Shown in pieces: positions 32,409 to 40,605 of a stretch of 44,968 nt of DNA. The notes under the pieces are model-generated. The model was not told the origin of the DNA, did no database searches, and worked only from the letters and a program-made list of their open reading frames with translations. Source of the DNA: JBDHZU01 sp039812085 (GTDB lineage Bacteria; Actinomycetota; Actinomycetes; S36-B12; UBA10799); contig JBDHZU010000003.1 of NCBI GenBank assembly GCA_039812085.1, forward strand, positions 1-44,968, read 5' to 3'. Made by a program: the position numbers and the translations under genes. How positions within the stretch are numbered: position 1 is the first letter of the stretch; every line of letters begins with the position of its first letter.

Positions 32409-33466
32409 GCGCGCATCTTTGCCCAACCTTCGTATTCCTCAACGGCGAAGCCCAGGTAGAGGCTGTCCTTGAGGTAGTCCTGGCTCACCGTGTTCTGGGC
32501 CTGAATCATGTTCGAGTTGCTGTCTCCGTAGAAGCTGACAAACTCTGGATCGATCTCGTTCGTTTCCGAGGCAAATCGGTAGGGCTTCTTTAGCTCTCGG
32601 GCAACGGCAACCGCTTGCTGCGCATCGTTGCGGATCTCGTTCACCGTGTCAGCGAAGGTCACGATCGTTACTTGATCGACCAACTTCATGGCAGCGGCAT
32701 CCAAGGTGGTGGTTCCGTAGTTGATGGTGTGATACCACCACGGAAGAGACAGCTCAAGAGTTTCCGAACCTGCAGCCTGTGCCGCTTCAGTCAACAGTCC
32801 GATGAACTGCTCATTACGAGCGTCTTGGTTCTGCCAGTAGCCAACCTGGTTGTGCGGCTCAATCTCGAAGTGAATGCCGGTGAACAAACGGCTCGCACGC
32901 ACTTCATTGATCCAGGCAATGGCGGTTGCATGGTCAGTCACCCATGCGGGATCGCCGCCCATCGCCCACATGGTGATCCCAGCTTTGCGACCTCGGTCTG
33001 ACAGTTGAGTCAACTTCGTCAATAGGTCAGGCGTCTGCGAGAAGCCCGGATGCGCGTAAGTGAAAATCTCAGTGACGTTGTGGTTACGGGCAAAGTCGAG
33101 CACCGCGTCATTGGAACTCCAGTTCCATAGCCACATTGCCCGATTGGTCAACACCGCATTCACCGTCTCATTTTGCGTGTTCGTGGCTGGCGGTGTTGGT
33201 CGGATCTGCGACACGGGCGCTATCGGTTTAGCCGCCGTTGCCTTCGGCGAGGAGGGGCTGGCCTTCTTAGCGCTCGTGATCTTTTTCTTTGCCTTGTGCT
33301 TATTTTTGGCCTTGTGCTTCTTTACCTGCTTAGTGACCTTGACTGTTTTTGCGTGATGGGTGGCGGTGGAGGTCTGCAGGAAAGCTGAACTACTTACTGG
33401 CAGCGTAAGTGCGGCGATGAGCGCTAACGCCATCGCACACATGATCCCAATCGATCCGCGCCGCAC
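32405..33466 (-). CDS. Secreted TIM-barrel-like protein with lysine-rich linker, function unknown
   Basis: A 353-residue exported protein. A signal peptide (about 1-28, ending VSSSAF) is followed by a strongly basic region (about 40-70, with KKHKAKNKHKAKKK) and a Pro/Ala/Thr linker, then a globular domain from about 105. That domain has the alternating strand-helix pattern of a (beta/alpha)8 barrel: AMWLWNW, VTEIFTYAH, AGITMWAMGGDP, GIHFEIEPH, LELSLPWWY, VTIVTFAD and GFAVEEYEGW at the last strand. Acidic residues at the strand ends (FEIEPH, EEYEGW) suggest a glycoside-hydrolase-like site, but I cannot name a family. The longest frame starts at GTG. Confidence 0.7.
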   Translation of the reverse strand: MRRGSIGIMCAMALALIAALTLPVSSSAFLQTSTATHHAKTVKVTKQVKKHKAKNKHKAKKKITSAKKASPSSPKATAAKPIAPVSQIRPTPPATNTQNETVNAVLTNRAMWLWNWSSNDAVLDFARNHNVTEIFTYAHPGFSQTPDLLTKLTQLSDRGRKAGITMWAMGGDPAWVTDHATAIAWINEVRASRLFTGIHFEIEPHNQVGYWQNQDARNEQFIGLLTEAAQAAGSETLELSLPWWYHTINYGTTTLDAAAMKLVDQVTIVTFADTVNEIRNDAQQAVAVARELKKPYRFASETNEIDPEFVSFYGDSNSNMIQAQNTVSQDYLKDSLYLGFAVEEYEGWAKMRA

Positions 33467-33540
33467 ATATATGTCTCGTCTGTCGCTGCCGGTGGGTCTT
33501 GAACGCAGCTACTGCGACCGGGTGAAGTGCGATTCGGCTG

Positions 33541-34332
33541 GTGACCAAGCAACCACGGCGACAGAATGACGTTGTGCGAGGGGTTCGCGATCTGTTTGGT
33601 GACGGCTATCTATCAGCCGGCACTGAGGATCTGCATGTTCACACCCAAGCCTGTAACGACTCGGATCAGTCCGCCGAACAGGCTCTGACCGATGCGATAG
33701 AGCACGGCATCGAGGTGGTCTGTTTCACCGCGCATGTGCGTCTGGATACTCCGGTGCAGCACGTGTTGTCTTACCTGGAATCTATTGATGAGGCGAGTGA
33801 ACAGTTCGGTCAGCTCACCATTCGTCGCAGTGTGGAGACCAAGCTGCTAGACGTTGCCGGGAATCTCGATCTGCCACCTGAGCTTGATCTATCTGTGCTG
33901 GACACCGTGCACATCGCAGACCATCGCTTCCCGCTCGACAGCGATGCCGCGCCCCGGGAGGTTGCCGCGCAACTCGCTAACGGTGAACTCACGGAACGTG
34001 CTGCGTGGGAAGCATTAGTGGAGTCCACCTGTCATGCGTTGCAGCAATACCCACCGGCCATCGTTGCCCACCCGCTGTCAATCATTCCCAAAATCGGCCT
34101 CGATCAGAGCGACCTTCCGACGGACCTCGCCGACCATTGGGCACACGTCATGGCCAAACACGAGTCCGTGATGGAAATCAACAACAAGTGGGACTGTCCG
34201 GGGCTGTCCCTTGTGCGGGCTGCTCATGCGGCGGGGGTTCCGGTTGTATCCGCCAGCGACGCTCACCATGCCGGTGAAACCGGACGCCAGTCATACCGCG
34301 ATGTTGTGGTGGCAGAACTGGGAACCGGCTGA
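33541..34332 (+). CDS. PHP-domain metal-dependent phosphoesterase
   Basis: A 263-residue PHP protein. DLHVHT (His32/His34), FTAHVRLD, VETKL, VAHPLSIIPK and SASDAHH supply a full trinuclear metal-site set as in YcdX-like and histidinol-phosphatase-like enzymes, so it is probably catalytic. The substrate is unknown. It is the first gene of an operon: its TGA overlaps the ATG of the glycosyltransferase by one base (TGATG at 34330-34334), so the phosphoesterase may process a phosphorylated precursor or lipid-linked product of that enzyme (inference). The start is GTG with a weak ribosome site; the divergent secreted-protein gene is 74 bases away. Confidence 0.85.
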   Translation: MTKQPRRQNDVVRGVRDLFGDGYLSAGTEDLHVHTQACNDSDQSAEQALTDAIEHGIEVVCFTAHVRLDTPVQHVLSYLESIDEASEQFGQLTIRRSVETKLLDVAGNLDLPPELDLSVLDTVHIADHRFPLDSDAAPREVAAQLANGELTERAAWEALVESTCHALQQYPPAIVAHPLSIIPKIGLDQSDLPTDLADHWAHVMAKHESVMEINNKWDCPGLSLVRAAHAAGVPVVSASDAHHAGETGRQSYRDVVVAELGTG

Positions 34333-35822
34333 TGTGGCTGAGCATTCTGGAGTGGACGGCAGCGGCAATCGTCATCCTGGCGGCGTTGCCGCTGGTCGTT
34401 GCTGCGGTGCAGTCACTGGCTATCACCTTCCATGACCAGCACTACCTGACCGATGCCCAGCCCTACGAACCACGGGTCGCGGTACTTATCCCGGCATGGA
34501 ACGAAGCTGCTGTCATTCCCGCCACGATCGAGCGGATGCTCGGGGTGACGTATCCCGCCAATCGACTGCGGGTCTACATCATTGACGACGCATCCACGGA
34601 CGAGACTCCCGCCGTCATGGAACGGATGCTGCAGCTCTACGGCGATCGCGTTATTCACATCCGGCGAGAAAACGGCGGGCAAGGCAAGGCTCACACCCTC
34701 AACGCTGGACTCGAACAAGTTCTTGCCGATGACTGGGCGCAAGCCATCCTCATTACCGACGCGGATGTGCTGTTTACCCCCGAGTCAATCGCCCGGATGG
34801 CACGACACTTCAACGACCCATCCATCGGCGCTGTCACCGCCTACGTCAAGGAAGGTTCGCAACCCGCCCGGTACGTCAATCGCTACATCGCCTACGAGTA
34901 CGTCACTGCCCAGGCCGTGGCCCGACGGGCAATGAACATGCTGGATGCACAGGCATGTTTGGCCGGAGGCGCGCAGTTGCACCGACGGGAAAACCTTGAG
35001 GCTATCGGCGGGCGGATTGATACCACGACCTTGGCCGAGGACACCGTCACCACCTTCGAAACTCAACTCGGTGGGCGACGAGTGGTGTTCGAACCCCATG
35101 CCGAGGTCTACGCCGAAGAACCCGAAGGAGTCCGCGCACTGTGGGGACAGCGAGTGCGCTGGGGTCGAGGAAACTTCCAGGTCAGCCGCAGATACAAGTG
35201 GCTCTGGTTCCACAAGAAGCGGCACCCACGCTTGGGGGGCTTTCGATTCGGGATTAGCTGGTTCGTGGTCTTACTCCAGCCATTCCTACTGATCGCGTCG
35301 TCGGCATCGTTGCTCTTCTTGTACTTCGTCGATGCGGAGATTCAATTTGCCGTGTTCAGAATGTTGTGGATCCTCAACGGAATCGTCTACGTGATCATCA
35401 TCTTTGGTGCCAGGGCCGCGGACCCGCAAACAGTTCGACGGACCTGGAAAGAAGCCATGATGTTTCCCGGGATCGTGTCCATGGTGTTGGTCTTCTATTC
35501 GGTGTTCCCGGAAGTGTTTCGCCAGTTGGGGGTATGGGCAAATCAGCAACTGCAGCTCAGTGCAGGCGTCTCTGCCGCAATCGGGGTGAGCTTGGCGGTC
35601 TTCACTTACTCCTGGCTGACGTTGTCCATGTTGGTGGCCTACCTCGGCAAGGTTGTGGAGAAGTTTCGCTACGGCGGCAAGCAACTGGCAGCCGTACTCG
35701 TCACGATCGGCGGCTACGGCTCGTTACTGTGCACGGTCACTTTGGCTGCGGTGGTAGCCGAACTCAGTGGTAGAAAACAAGTGTGGGTGAAGACAGAGAA
35801 GAAGGGCAAAGTCGCGATTTGA
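34332..35822 (+). CDS. Processive membrane glycosyltransferase, GT2 family (cellulose/hyaluronan/PNAG synthase-like)
   Basis: A 496-residue protein with one N-terminal membrane segment (about 8-30), a cytoplasmic GT-A domain and four or five C-terminal helices (about 308-475). All processive-synthase motifs are present: IDDASTDET (Asp85/Asp86), DAD (143-145), LAEDT (Glu236/Asp237, catalytic base) and QRVRW (273-277, the QxxRW acceptor motif). It should polymerise a UDP-sugar and push the chain across the membrane. The product (poly-N-acetylglucosamine, glucan or similar) cannot be told from sequence. No PilZ domain is seen, so direct c-di-GMP control is not indicated. It is followed at once by a small membrane protein. 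Confidence 0.88.
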   Translation: MWLSILEWTAAAIVILAALPLVVAAVQSLAITFHDQHYLTDAQPYEPRVAVLIPAWNEAAVIPATIERMLGVTYPANRLRVYIIDDASTDETPAVMERMLQLYGDRVIHIRRENGGQGKAHTLNAGLEQVLADDWAQAILITDADVLFTPESIARMARHFNDPSIGAVTAYVKEGSQPARYVNRYIAYEYVTAQAVARRAMNMLDAQACLAGGAQLHRRENLEAIGGRIDTTTLAEDTVTTFETQLGGRRVVFEPHAEVYAEEPEGVRALWGQRVRWGRGNFQVSRRYKWLWFHKKRHPRLGGFRFGISWFVVLLQPFLLIASSASLLFLYFVDAEIQFAVFRMLWILNGIVYVIIIFGARAADPQTVRRTWKEAMMFPGIVSMVLVFYSVFPEVFRQLGVWANQQLQLSAGVSAAIGVSLAVFTYSWLTLSMLVAYLGKVVEKFRYGGKQLAAVLVTIGGYGSLLCTVTLAAVVAELSGRKQVWVKTEKKGKVAI

Positions 35823-35992
35823 GCGACGATGCCGCTGCCGACGTGGTCGAAAACCCCGAACACTCCTTGGATCAGCTCGCTGAAGAAGACCGCACCAACG
35901 AACACAAAGTGGCCAGTCGAATGACGTGGACCTGGATCGCTGCCTTACTAGTGATCGTGCTGTGGTTTGTGGTCAATCGAGCGATCAAATAG
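35819..35992 (+). CDS. Small single-pass membrane protein next to the GT2 synthase
   Basis: A 57-residue protein from a TTG at 35819, whose TTGA overlaps the stop of the synthase gene in the same way as other junctions in this window; AAGGG lies upstream. A longer frame from a GTG at 35783 is possible. An acidic, hydrophilic N-terminal half precedes one transmembrane helix (WTWIAALLVIVLWFVV) and a short basic end NRAIK, so the N-terminus probably lies outside and the basic end inside. I recognise no family. Position and size recall accessory subunits of processive synthases such as IcaD or PgaD, which is inference from context only. Confidence 0.55.
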   Translation: MSDDAAADVVENPEHSLDQLAEEDRTNEHKVASRMTWTWIAALLVIVLWFVVNRAIK

Positions 35993-36039
35993 CCGAAGAA
36001 CGTTCGCTGCGGACGCGATCTTGGACATGGCGCAGTTAG

Positions 36040-37062
36040 ATGGTCGGTATGGCTGACGAACGACGAATCCTCGTGACGGGAGCTGGCGGAGCCGCCGGCA
36101 TTGCCGTCATCAACGAACTCAAGCGAATGGGAATCGCCACCGTCGGGTGCGACATCAATCCCTACGCGGCAGGCATTCGCTTGGCGGACCACGGAACCCT
36201 GATCACTCGATATTCCGATCCCGGTTATCAGGACGACCTGCTCGCAATCGCTCAGCGCTTCGAGGTCAACGGGGTCATCAGCACGATGACCGAAGAGCTT
36301 GCTGTGCTGGGGACACCTGAGTTTGGTTCGGTCTTGGATGACGCCGGTTTGGCGCACTGGTTCCCACCGGCTCGTACCGCAACAATCTGCATGGACAAAC
36401 GCCAGTTCGCCGACACCGTAGAGGCAGCAGGTCAACCCGTCCCACTCACGGGAACCGGTGATGTCGAGACTGCGCTGAGCAAAGTGCCTGGACCCTGGAT
36501 TCTCAAGCCCACCTTTGGGCGAGGTTCCCGTGATGTCTACGCAGTGGATTCCGAAGACGAGGTTCGCAAGCTGTGGGCACAAGTACCGGAACCGATTCTG
36601 CAAACCCGGCTGTCCGGTGAGGAATTCACCATCGACACCCTCGTCGACAAAGATGGGACTCTGCTCGGTGGCGTTCCGCGATTCCGGGTCGAGACCAAAG
36701 CAGGTATCAGCACCGTCGGTCGAACTTTTGAAGCATCCGGTTTGATGCAGCTAGCGGAATCACTGCTGAAGTCGATCGGACATCAGGGTCCGGCAAACGT
36801 CCAAGGCTTCATTGATCCGAACAACGGCGACTTCGGTTTCATCGAGGTCAACCCACGGTTCTCAGGCGCACTGCCATTGTCTTTGGCATCAGGTGCGGAC
36901 TTGGTCGGCCAATTCGTGGCCGGAATGTACGGCGAGCAGCCGGACGCTAGCGCGCTGGCCTACACGCCAGGAACAGTCATGGTGCGCTATTTCAACGAAG
37001 TCTTCTTCACCGAGGACATCCAGCCCATTGGTCCGCTCAATCCCGTCACTTGGACTGGATGA
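36040..37062 (+). CDS. ATP-grasp ligase (carbamoyl-phosphate-synthase-large-subunit-like)
   Basis: A 340-residue ATP-grasp enzyme. The N-terminal Rossmann-like part starts RILVTGAGGAAGIAVINELKRMG. The ATP-grasp core (about 115-310) has WILKPTFGRGSRDVY (nucleotide-binding Lys and glycine loop) and FIEVNPRFSGALPL (Mg-binding Glu/Asn and Arg). The fold joins a carboxylate to an amine or thiol through an acyl phosphate. The substrate is unknown; similar proteins occur in polysaccharide and peptide clusters. It follows the small membrane protein by 47 bases on the same strand. The ATG at 36049, three codons in, is an alternative start. Confidence 0.83.
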   Translation: MVGMADERRILVTGAGGAAGIAVINELKRMGIATVGCDINPYAAGIRLADHGTLITRYSDPGYQDDLLAIAQRFEVNGVISTMTEELAVLGTPEFGSVLDDAGLAHWFPPARTATICMDKRQFADTVEAAGQPVPLTGTGDVETALSKVPGPWILKPTFGRGSRDVYAVDSEDEVRKLWAQVPEPILQTRLSGEEFTIDTLVDKDGTLLGGVPRFRVETKAGISTVGRTFEASGLMQLAESLLKSIGHQGPANVQGFIDPNNGDFGFIEVNPRFSGALPLSLASGADLVGQFVAGMYGEQPDASALAYTPGTVMVRYFNEVFFTEDIQPIGPLNPVTWTG

Positions 37063-37079
37063 CCCCGCTGGGGCATAGC

Positions 37080-39146
37080 TCACTGAGACGGTGTCGGTAC
37101 TGCGGACGCTGACTGGTTCGTCGGAGCTGTCGTCGGTTCGGCGTTCGGACTTGCCGGGACACCATCCGTGGGACTCGCGCTGTCGGACGGAGTCGGGTTG
37201 GAGTACTGGTCGTAGTAACCACCGTAGGCATACTCATCCGGCGGGGTGAAGTCTTCATACTCTCGACCGGCCATGGCCTGCTGCATGAAGGTGGTCCAGA
37301 TCCGGGTCGGATAAGAACCACCAAACACATGGCCCATTCCACCGGTCCCATACAGGCTTTCGGCGTTGCCGTCCTTGTCCTGCTTGACCATCATCACGGC
37401 CGCCGACAACTGCGGGGTATACCCAACGAACCATGCCGAACGGTTGTTATCCGTCGTGCCCGTCTTGCCAGCGGCGGGTCGACCTAATGCACGGGCAGCC
37501 GTACCCGTTCCGCTGCGGACAACCTGCTCCAGTGCGTACGTCACCTTGTTCGACACATCAGCCGAGAAAGCACGTTGCGGTTCTACTTCGTGCTTGTACT
37601 CCAACTGCCCAGCCCGAGTGACTTCCTGGATCGTGGTGGGCTCGATTCGTTCACCTTCGTTAGCGAAGGTCGCGTAAGCACTGGCCATATCCAGGGTGGT
37701 GGGAGATGCCGTTCCCAGCACAGTGGTGGGGTCAGCGACGAGACCAATCGTCTTGTCCGGAACACCAGCTCGAACTGCTGCCTCGCGAACCTTTTCGACT
37801 CCCACTTGTTGCGCCAGATCGACGAAGACAGTGTTGATCGACTTCTCGGTTGCCCGCAGCAAACTCACTTGGCCGTACGAGACGTTGTCTTCGTTCTGCA
37901 GCTTGTAGCCCTTGATCGTTCGTGGTGACGAACCATCCCAGGTAGAGGACAAGTCGATGTCATCTTCGAACGCCGCCGCAAGTCCGAACGCCTTAAAGGT
38001 CGATCCGGCCAACCCGACCGCCTGATCGGCATTGGACAACTGGTTCTTCAGGTAGTCCGCTCCGCCATACATTGCGCGAACTTCACCGTTCTTTGGATCC
38101 ACCGCAGTGAGGCCGATACGAAGACCCTTCTCTGGGCCTGGGCCAGACCAATCGACCGCGTTCACTGCCGCCTTCTGATCGGACCGGTCAAAGGTGGAGA
38201 CGATGCGGTAACCGCCGATGGTCAAGTCATTCTCGGTAAATCCGCGGCGCAGCATCTCGCGGCGCACAGATTCGATCAGATATCCCTTGGTACCGCGCAA
38301 GGATGACTTCTGTGGTTCGTAATCCACGAACTGGGGCAGCTTCTTTACCGCATGAGCTTTCTCTTCTGGAGTGATCCAACCCTTGGCGACCATTCCGTCA
38401 AGTACGTAGGCATACCGCGCCTTGAGCTGGTCCTTGTGTGTCTCTGGGTCGTAGCCGCCGGGCGCCCGAATGATGGCAGCCAAGGCAGCGGACTGACGCA
38501 AGTTGAGGTCCTTGGCAGAGACCCCAAAATAGGCCTGCGATGCCGTCTCGATTCCGTACGCGCCTCGGCCCCAGTAGATGGTGTTGAGGTAGCTGTTGAG
38601 GATGTCGCTCTTGGACTCCTCGGTCTCCAGCTTCACCGACAGGAACAGTTCACGAACCTTGCGCGAGATCGTCTGCTCGTGGGTGAGGAACGCATTCTTT
38701 GCGTACTGCTGGGTGATGGTCGATCCACCTTGGGTTTGTCCATCGGACAGATCCACCCATACAGCGCGAGCTAAACCTCGGGGATCGAAACCACCGTGTT
38801 CGTAGTAGCTGCGATCTTCAGCAGCCAACACGGCCTCTTGGGCTTTCAACGGGATGTCTTTCAGATCGACGGCGACTCGGTTGGCTTCTCCCAATCGACC
38901 CAACTCGGTCTTGCCGTCGTTCCAATAGATGATGCTTTGCTCGGCCATCGCGATGTCGTTGGGCTTAGGCACTTTGGTGAAGGCAACCGCTGCGGCAAAT
39001 CCGCCAACTAACAACAAGCAAGCGGTCAGGAAGGAACCAAAGACCAACTTCCAACTAGGTAGCCAGCGACGAATGCCGTGTTTGCCATGGCGCGGATAGT
39101 CGATCACGCGCTTGCGCCGCGGCTTAGGTCCCGCTGCCTGTGCCAT
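37080..39146 (-). CDS. ponA: Class A penicillin-binding protein (transglycosylase/transpeptidase, PonA1-like)
   Basis: A 688-residue bifunctional peptidoglycan synthase. A basic cytoplasmic tail and one TM helix (about 34-56) precede a GT51 domain with the catalytic Glu110 in AAEDRSYYEHGGFD and GGSTITQQYAKN (140-151). The transpeptidase domain carries SxxK (Ser382, STFK), SxN (Ser436, SIN) and KTGT (561-564). It polymerises lipid II and cross-links stem peptides outside the membrane. The C-terminus is a Pro/Ser/Thr/Ala-rich tail of about 60 residues, as in mycobacterial PonA1. The DUF5318 gene lies directly upstream, a pairing also found in mycobacteria (Rv0049/Rv0050 from memory). Confidence 0.93.
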   Translation of the reverse strand: MAQAAGPKPRRKRVIDYPRHGKHGIRRWLPSWKLVFGSFLTACLLLVGGFAAAVAFTKVPKPNDIAMAEQSIIYWNDGKTELGRLGEANRVAVDLKDIPLKAQEAVLAAEDRSYYEHGGFDPRGLARAVWVDLSDGQTQGGSTITQQYAKNAFLTHEQTISRKVRELFLSVKLETEESKSDILNSYLNTIYWGRGAYGIETASQAYFGVSAKDLNLRQSAALAAIIRAPGGYDPETHKDQLKARYAYVLDGMVAKGWITPEEKAHAVKKLPQFVDYEPQKSSLRGTKGYLIESVRREMLRRGFTENDLTIGGYRIVSTFDRSDQKAAVNAVDWSGPGPEKGLRIGLTAVDPKNGEVRAMYGGADYLKNQLSNADQAVGLAGSTFKAFGLAAAFEDDIDLSSTWDGSSPRTIKGYKLQNEDNVSYGQVSLLRATEKSINTVFVDLAQQVGVEKVREAAVRAGVPDKTIGLVADPTTVLGTASPTTLDMASAYATFANEGERIEPTTIQEVTRAGQLEYKHEVEPQRAFSADVSNKVTYALEQVVRSGTGTAARALGRPAAGKTGTTDNNRSAWFVGYTPQLSAAVMMVKQDKDGNAESLYGTGGMGHVFGGSYPTRIWTTFMQQAMAGREYEDFTPPDEYAYGGYYDQYSNPTPSDSASPTDGVPASPNAEPTTAPTNQSASAVPTPSQ

Positions 39147-39246
39147 GTCGTCCCTTGCCTTCGCCAGTACCGAACGAATCCAATGAGCGACCTATTACTT
39201 ACTGTCGGTGCCCATCTGACTGCATTCCGATATCCATCATGGCGTG

Positions 39247-39765
39247 CTAATCCAGCATGTCCCGCGAGGCGCGCAGGGCAGCACGTGGCACGCCATCGCC
39301 TAGGACGAAGCTGAGCAGAAGGTGGTTCCATCCACAGCCGATGCAGACCTCAACCCGATACACCCGGAATTGCCCGTGTTCGGTCGCCATCTGCTCCAGC
39401 TCGCGCGGTGACTTCAGTCGACCGGCATACGGCCCCAATTCCGCGCCGTACACATAGTGCAGATGGACCAGAGTGTCCTGAGAGCGGCACCACGGGCACT
39501 CCTGGCCAGTGGCAATTCCGTGATTCTTTGCCGCTCGCAACAAGTACGGATGCGGATCTAAGTGGTCACTTGCGCCAGTAGCCGTCACCACCAAGCTGGC
39601 CAGTGCTTGCTTACGAGTCAGGGAGTGATCGACGACTCGTCGCGGTGCGGTGGGATCTCGAACATCTTCTGGTTCGGCCAGTTCGGGACGTTCGACCGGC
39701 GGCTTATTGGCAACCGAAGGCGTGCGCGTCCCTCGCGGGTGTGCAGAGGATCGCGCGACAGCCAT
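39247..39765 (-). CDS. DUF5318 zinc-ribbon protein
   Basis: A 172-residue protein with a variable N-terminal 45 residues. Then come a helical part (LTRKQALASLV) and a zinc ribbon formed by ECPWCRSQ and CIGCGWNHLLLSFVLG. This matches the DUF5318 family, an actinobacterial family that sits beside class A PBP genes. Its function is not known; the zinc ribbon and gene order suggest a regulatory or assembly role linked to the PBP. It lies 100 bases upstream of the PBP on the same strand and is divergent from the PadR-ino1 operon. Confidence 0.82.
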   Translation of the reverse strand: MAVARSSAHPRGTRTPSVANKPPVERPELAEPEDVRDPTAPRRVVDHSLTRKQALASLVVTATGASDHLDPHPYLLRAAKNHGIATGQECPWCRSQDTLVHLHYVYGAELGPYAGRLKSPRELEQMATEHGQFRVYRVEVCIGCGWNHLLLSFVLGDGVPRAALRASRDMLD

Positions 39766-39815
39766 TGAACAAGCGTAGGTCTGGAAATCTCGTCATGCCC
39801 GTGATCCGAGACACA

Positions 39816-39844
39816 TTGAGGAGAATATATCGAATTGATATATC
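39816..39844 (+). promoter_or_regulatory. PadR-ino1 promoter overlapped by a perfect AT-rich palindrome
   Basis: TTGAGG (39816-39821) and TATATC (39839-39844) are spaced by 17 bases, a fair promoter. The spacer and -10 are covered by the perfect inverted repeat ATATATC-GAATT-GATATAT (39825-39843), and a related half-site GTATAT follows at 39851. PadR regulators commonly repress their own gene through AT-rich dyads placed like this, so autoregulation of padR and of ino1 behind it is likely (inference). Confidence 0.6.
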
Positions 39845-39905
39845 TACCGTGTATATTGATTCGCTAGTACGACGAAGCTTATCGATGCGGTGGGAGGTGG
39901 AGAAC

Positions 39906-40604
39906 ATGGCACGCCGCGCAGACACACTCGAGTTCGCCGTGTTGGGACTTCTCCATGACAGCCCCATGCATGGATACGAATTGCGTAAGCGACTCAACGC
40001 TGTACTGGGTAGCTTCCGAGCAATCTCATACGGCTCGCTCTACCCCGCGCTCAAGAAGATGCTGAACGCTGGACTGATCAGTGAGGCTGGACCTGCCGAT
40101 GCAGGCGCACCGGCGCTAACGAACCGTCGCGCTCGGATCGTCTACCAGCTCACCGCAGATGGCAAAGAACGCTTCGAACAGTTACTGGAAGACGCCGGAC
40201 CGGAAACCTGGGACGACGAACCCTTCGGAGTCCGCTTCGCTTTCTTCTCTCGTACTGACTCTGAAGTTCGCATGCGCATCCTGCAAGGACGGCGCTCTCG
40301 GCTAGAAGAACGCGTACAGAACCTGCGCACCTCACTGGGTCGTAGTTCTGCTCGCGTCGATGAATACACCGCAGAACTTGCCCGCCACGGCCTCGACGCC
40401 GTCGAGCGGGAAGTTCGCTGGCTGTCGGAACTCATTGAGTCCGAGCAGTCCGACAAACCCACTGCCCGACGTGCAACCGCCCCACGGATGACGTCGAGGA
40501 CAGCGCAGAGCCGACGCCCCAAAACGTCGGCTAACCAGACGGCTAATGCCACAACACGAACCGGCGGCGCGGGCCGATCCGGGCGAAACACAGGAGGAAA
40601 GTGA
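39906..40604 (+). CDS. PadR-family transcriptional regulator
   Basis: A 232-residue regulator from the ATG at 39906, chosen because GGAGGTGG lies just upstream and the conserved domain starts there; the frame is open to 39603 but the extra part overlaps the DUF5318 gene. The winged helix spans about 1-90: EFAVLGLLHDSPMHGYELRKRL, then the recognition region SYGSLYPALKKMLNAGLI. A coiled C-terminal dimerisation part (about 115-185) follows. The last 45 residues are a Thr/Arg/Ala-rich basic tail. A homologue (Rv0047c) sits next to ino1 in M. tuberculosis. It probably represses its own promoter and thereby ino1, which starts two bases after its stop. Confidence 0.9.
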   Translation: MARRADTLEFAVLGLLHDSPMHGYELRKRLNAVLGSFRAISYGSLYPALKKMLNAGLISEAGPADAGAPALTNRRARIVYQLTADGKERFEQLLEDAGPETWDDEPFGVRFAFFSRTDSEVRMRILQGRRSRLEERVQNLRTSLGRSSARVDEYTAELARHGLDAVEREVRWLSELIESEQSDKPTARRATAPRMTSRTAQSRRPKTSANQTANATTRTGGAGRSGRNTGGK

Positions 40605-40605
40605 G

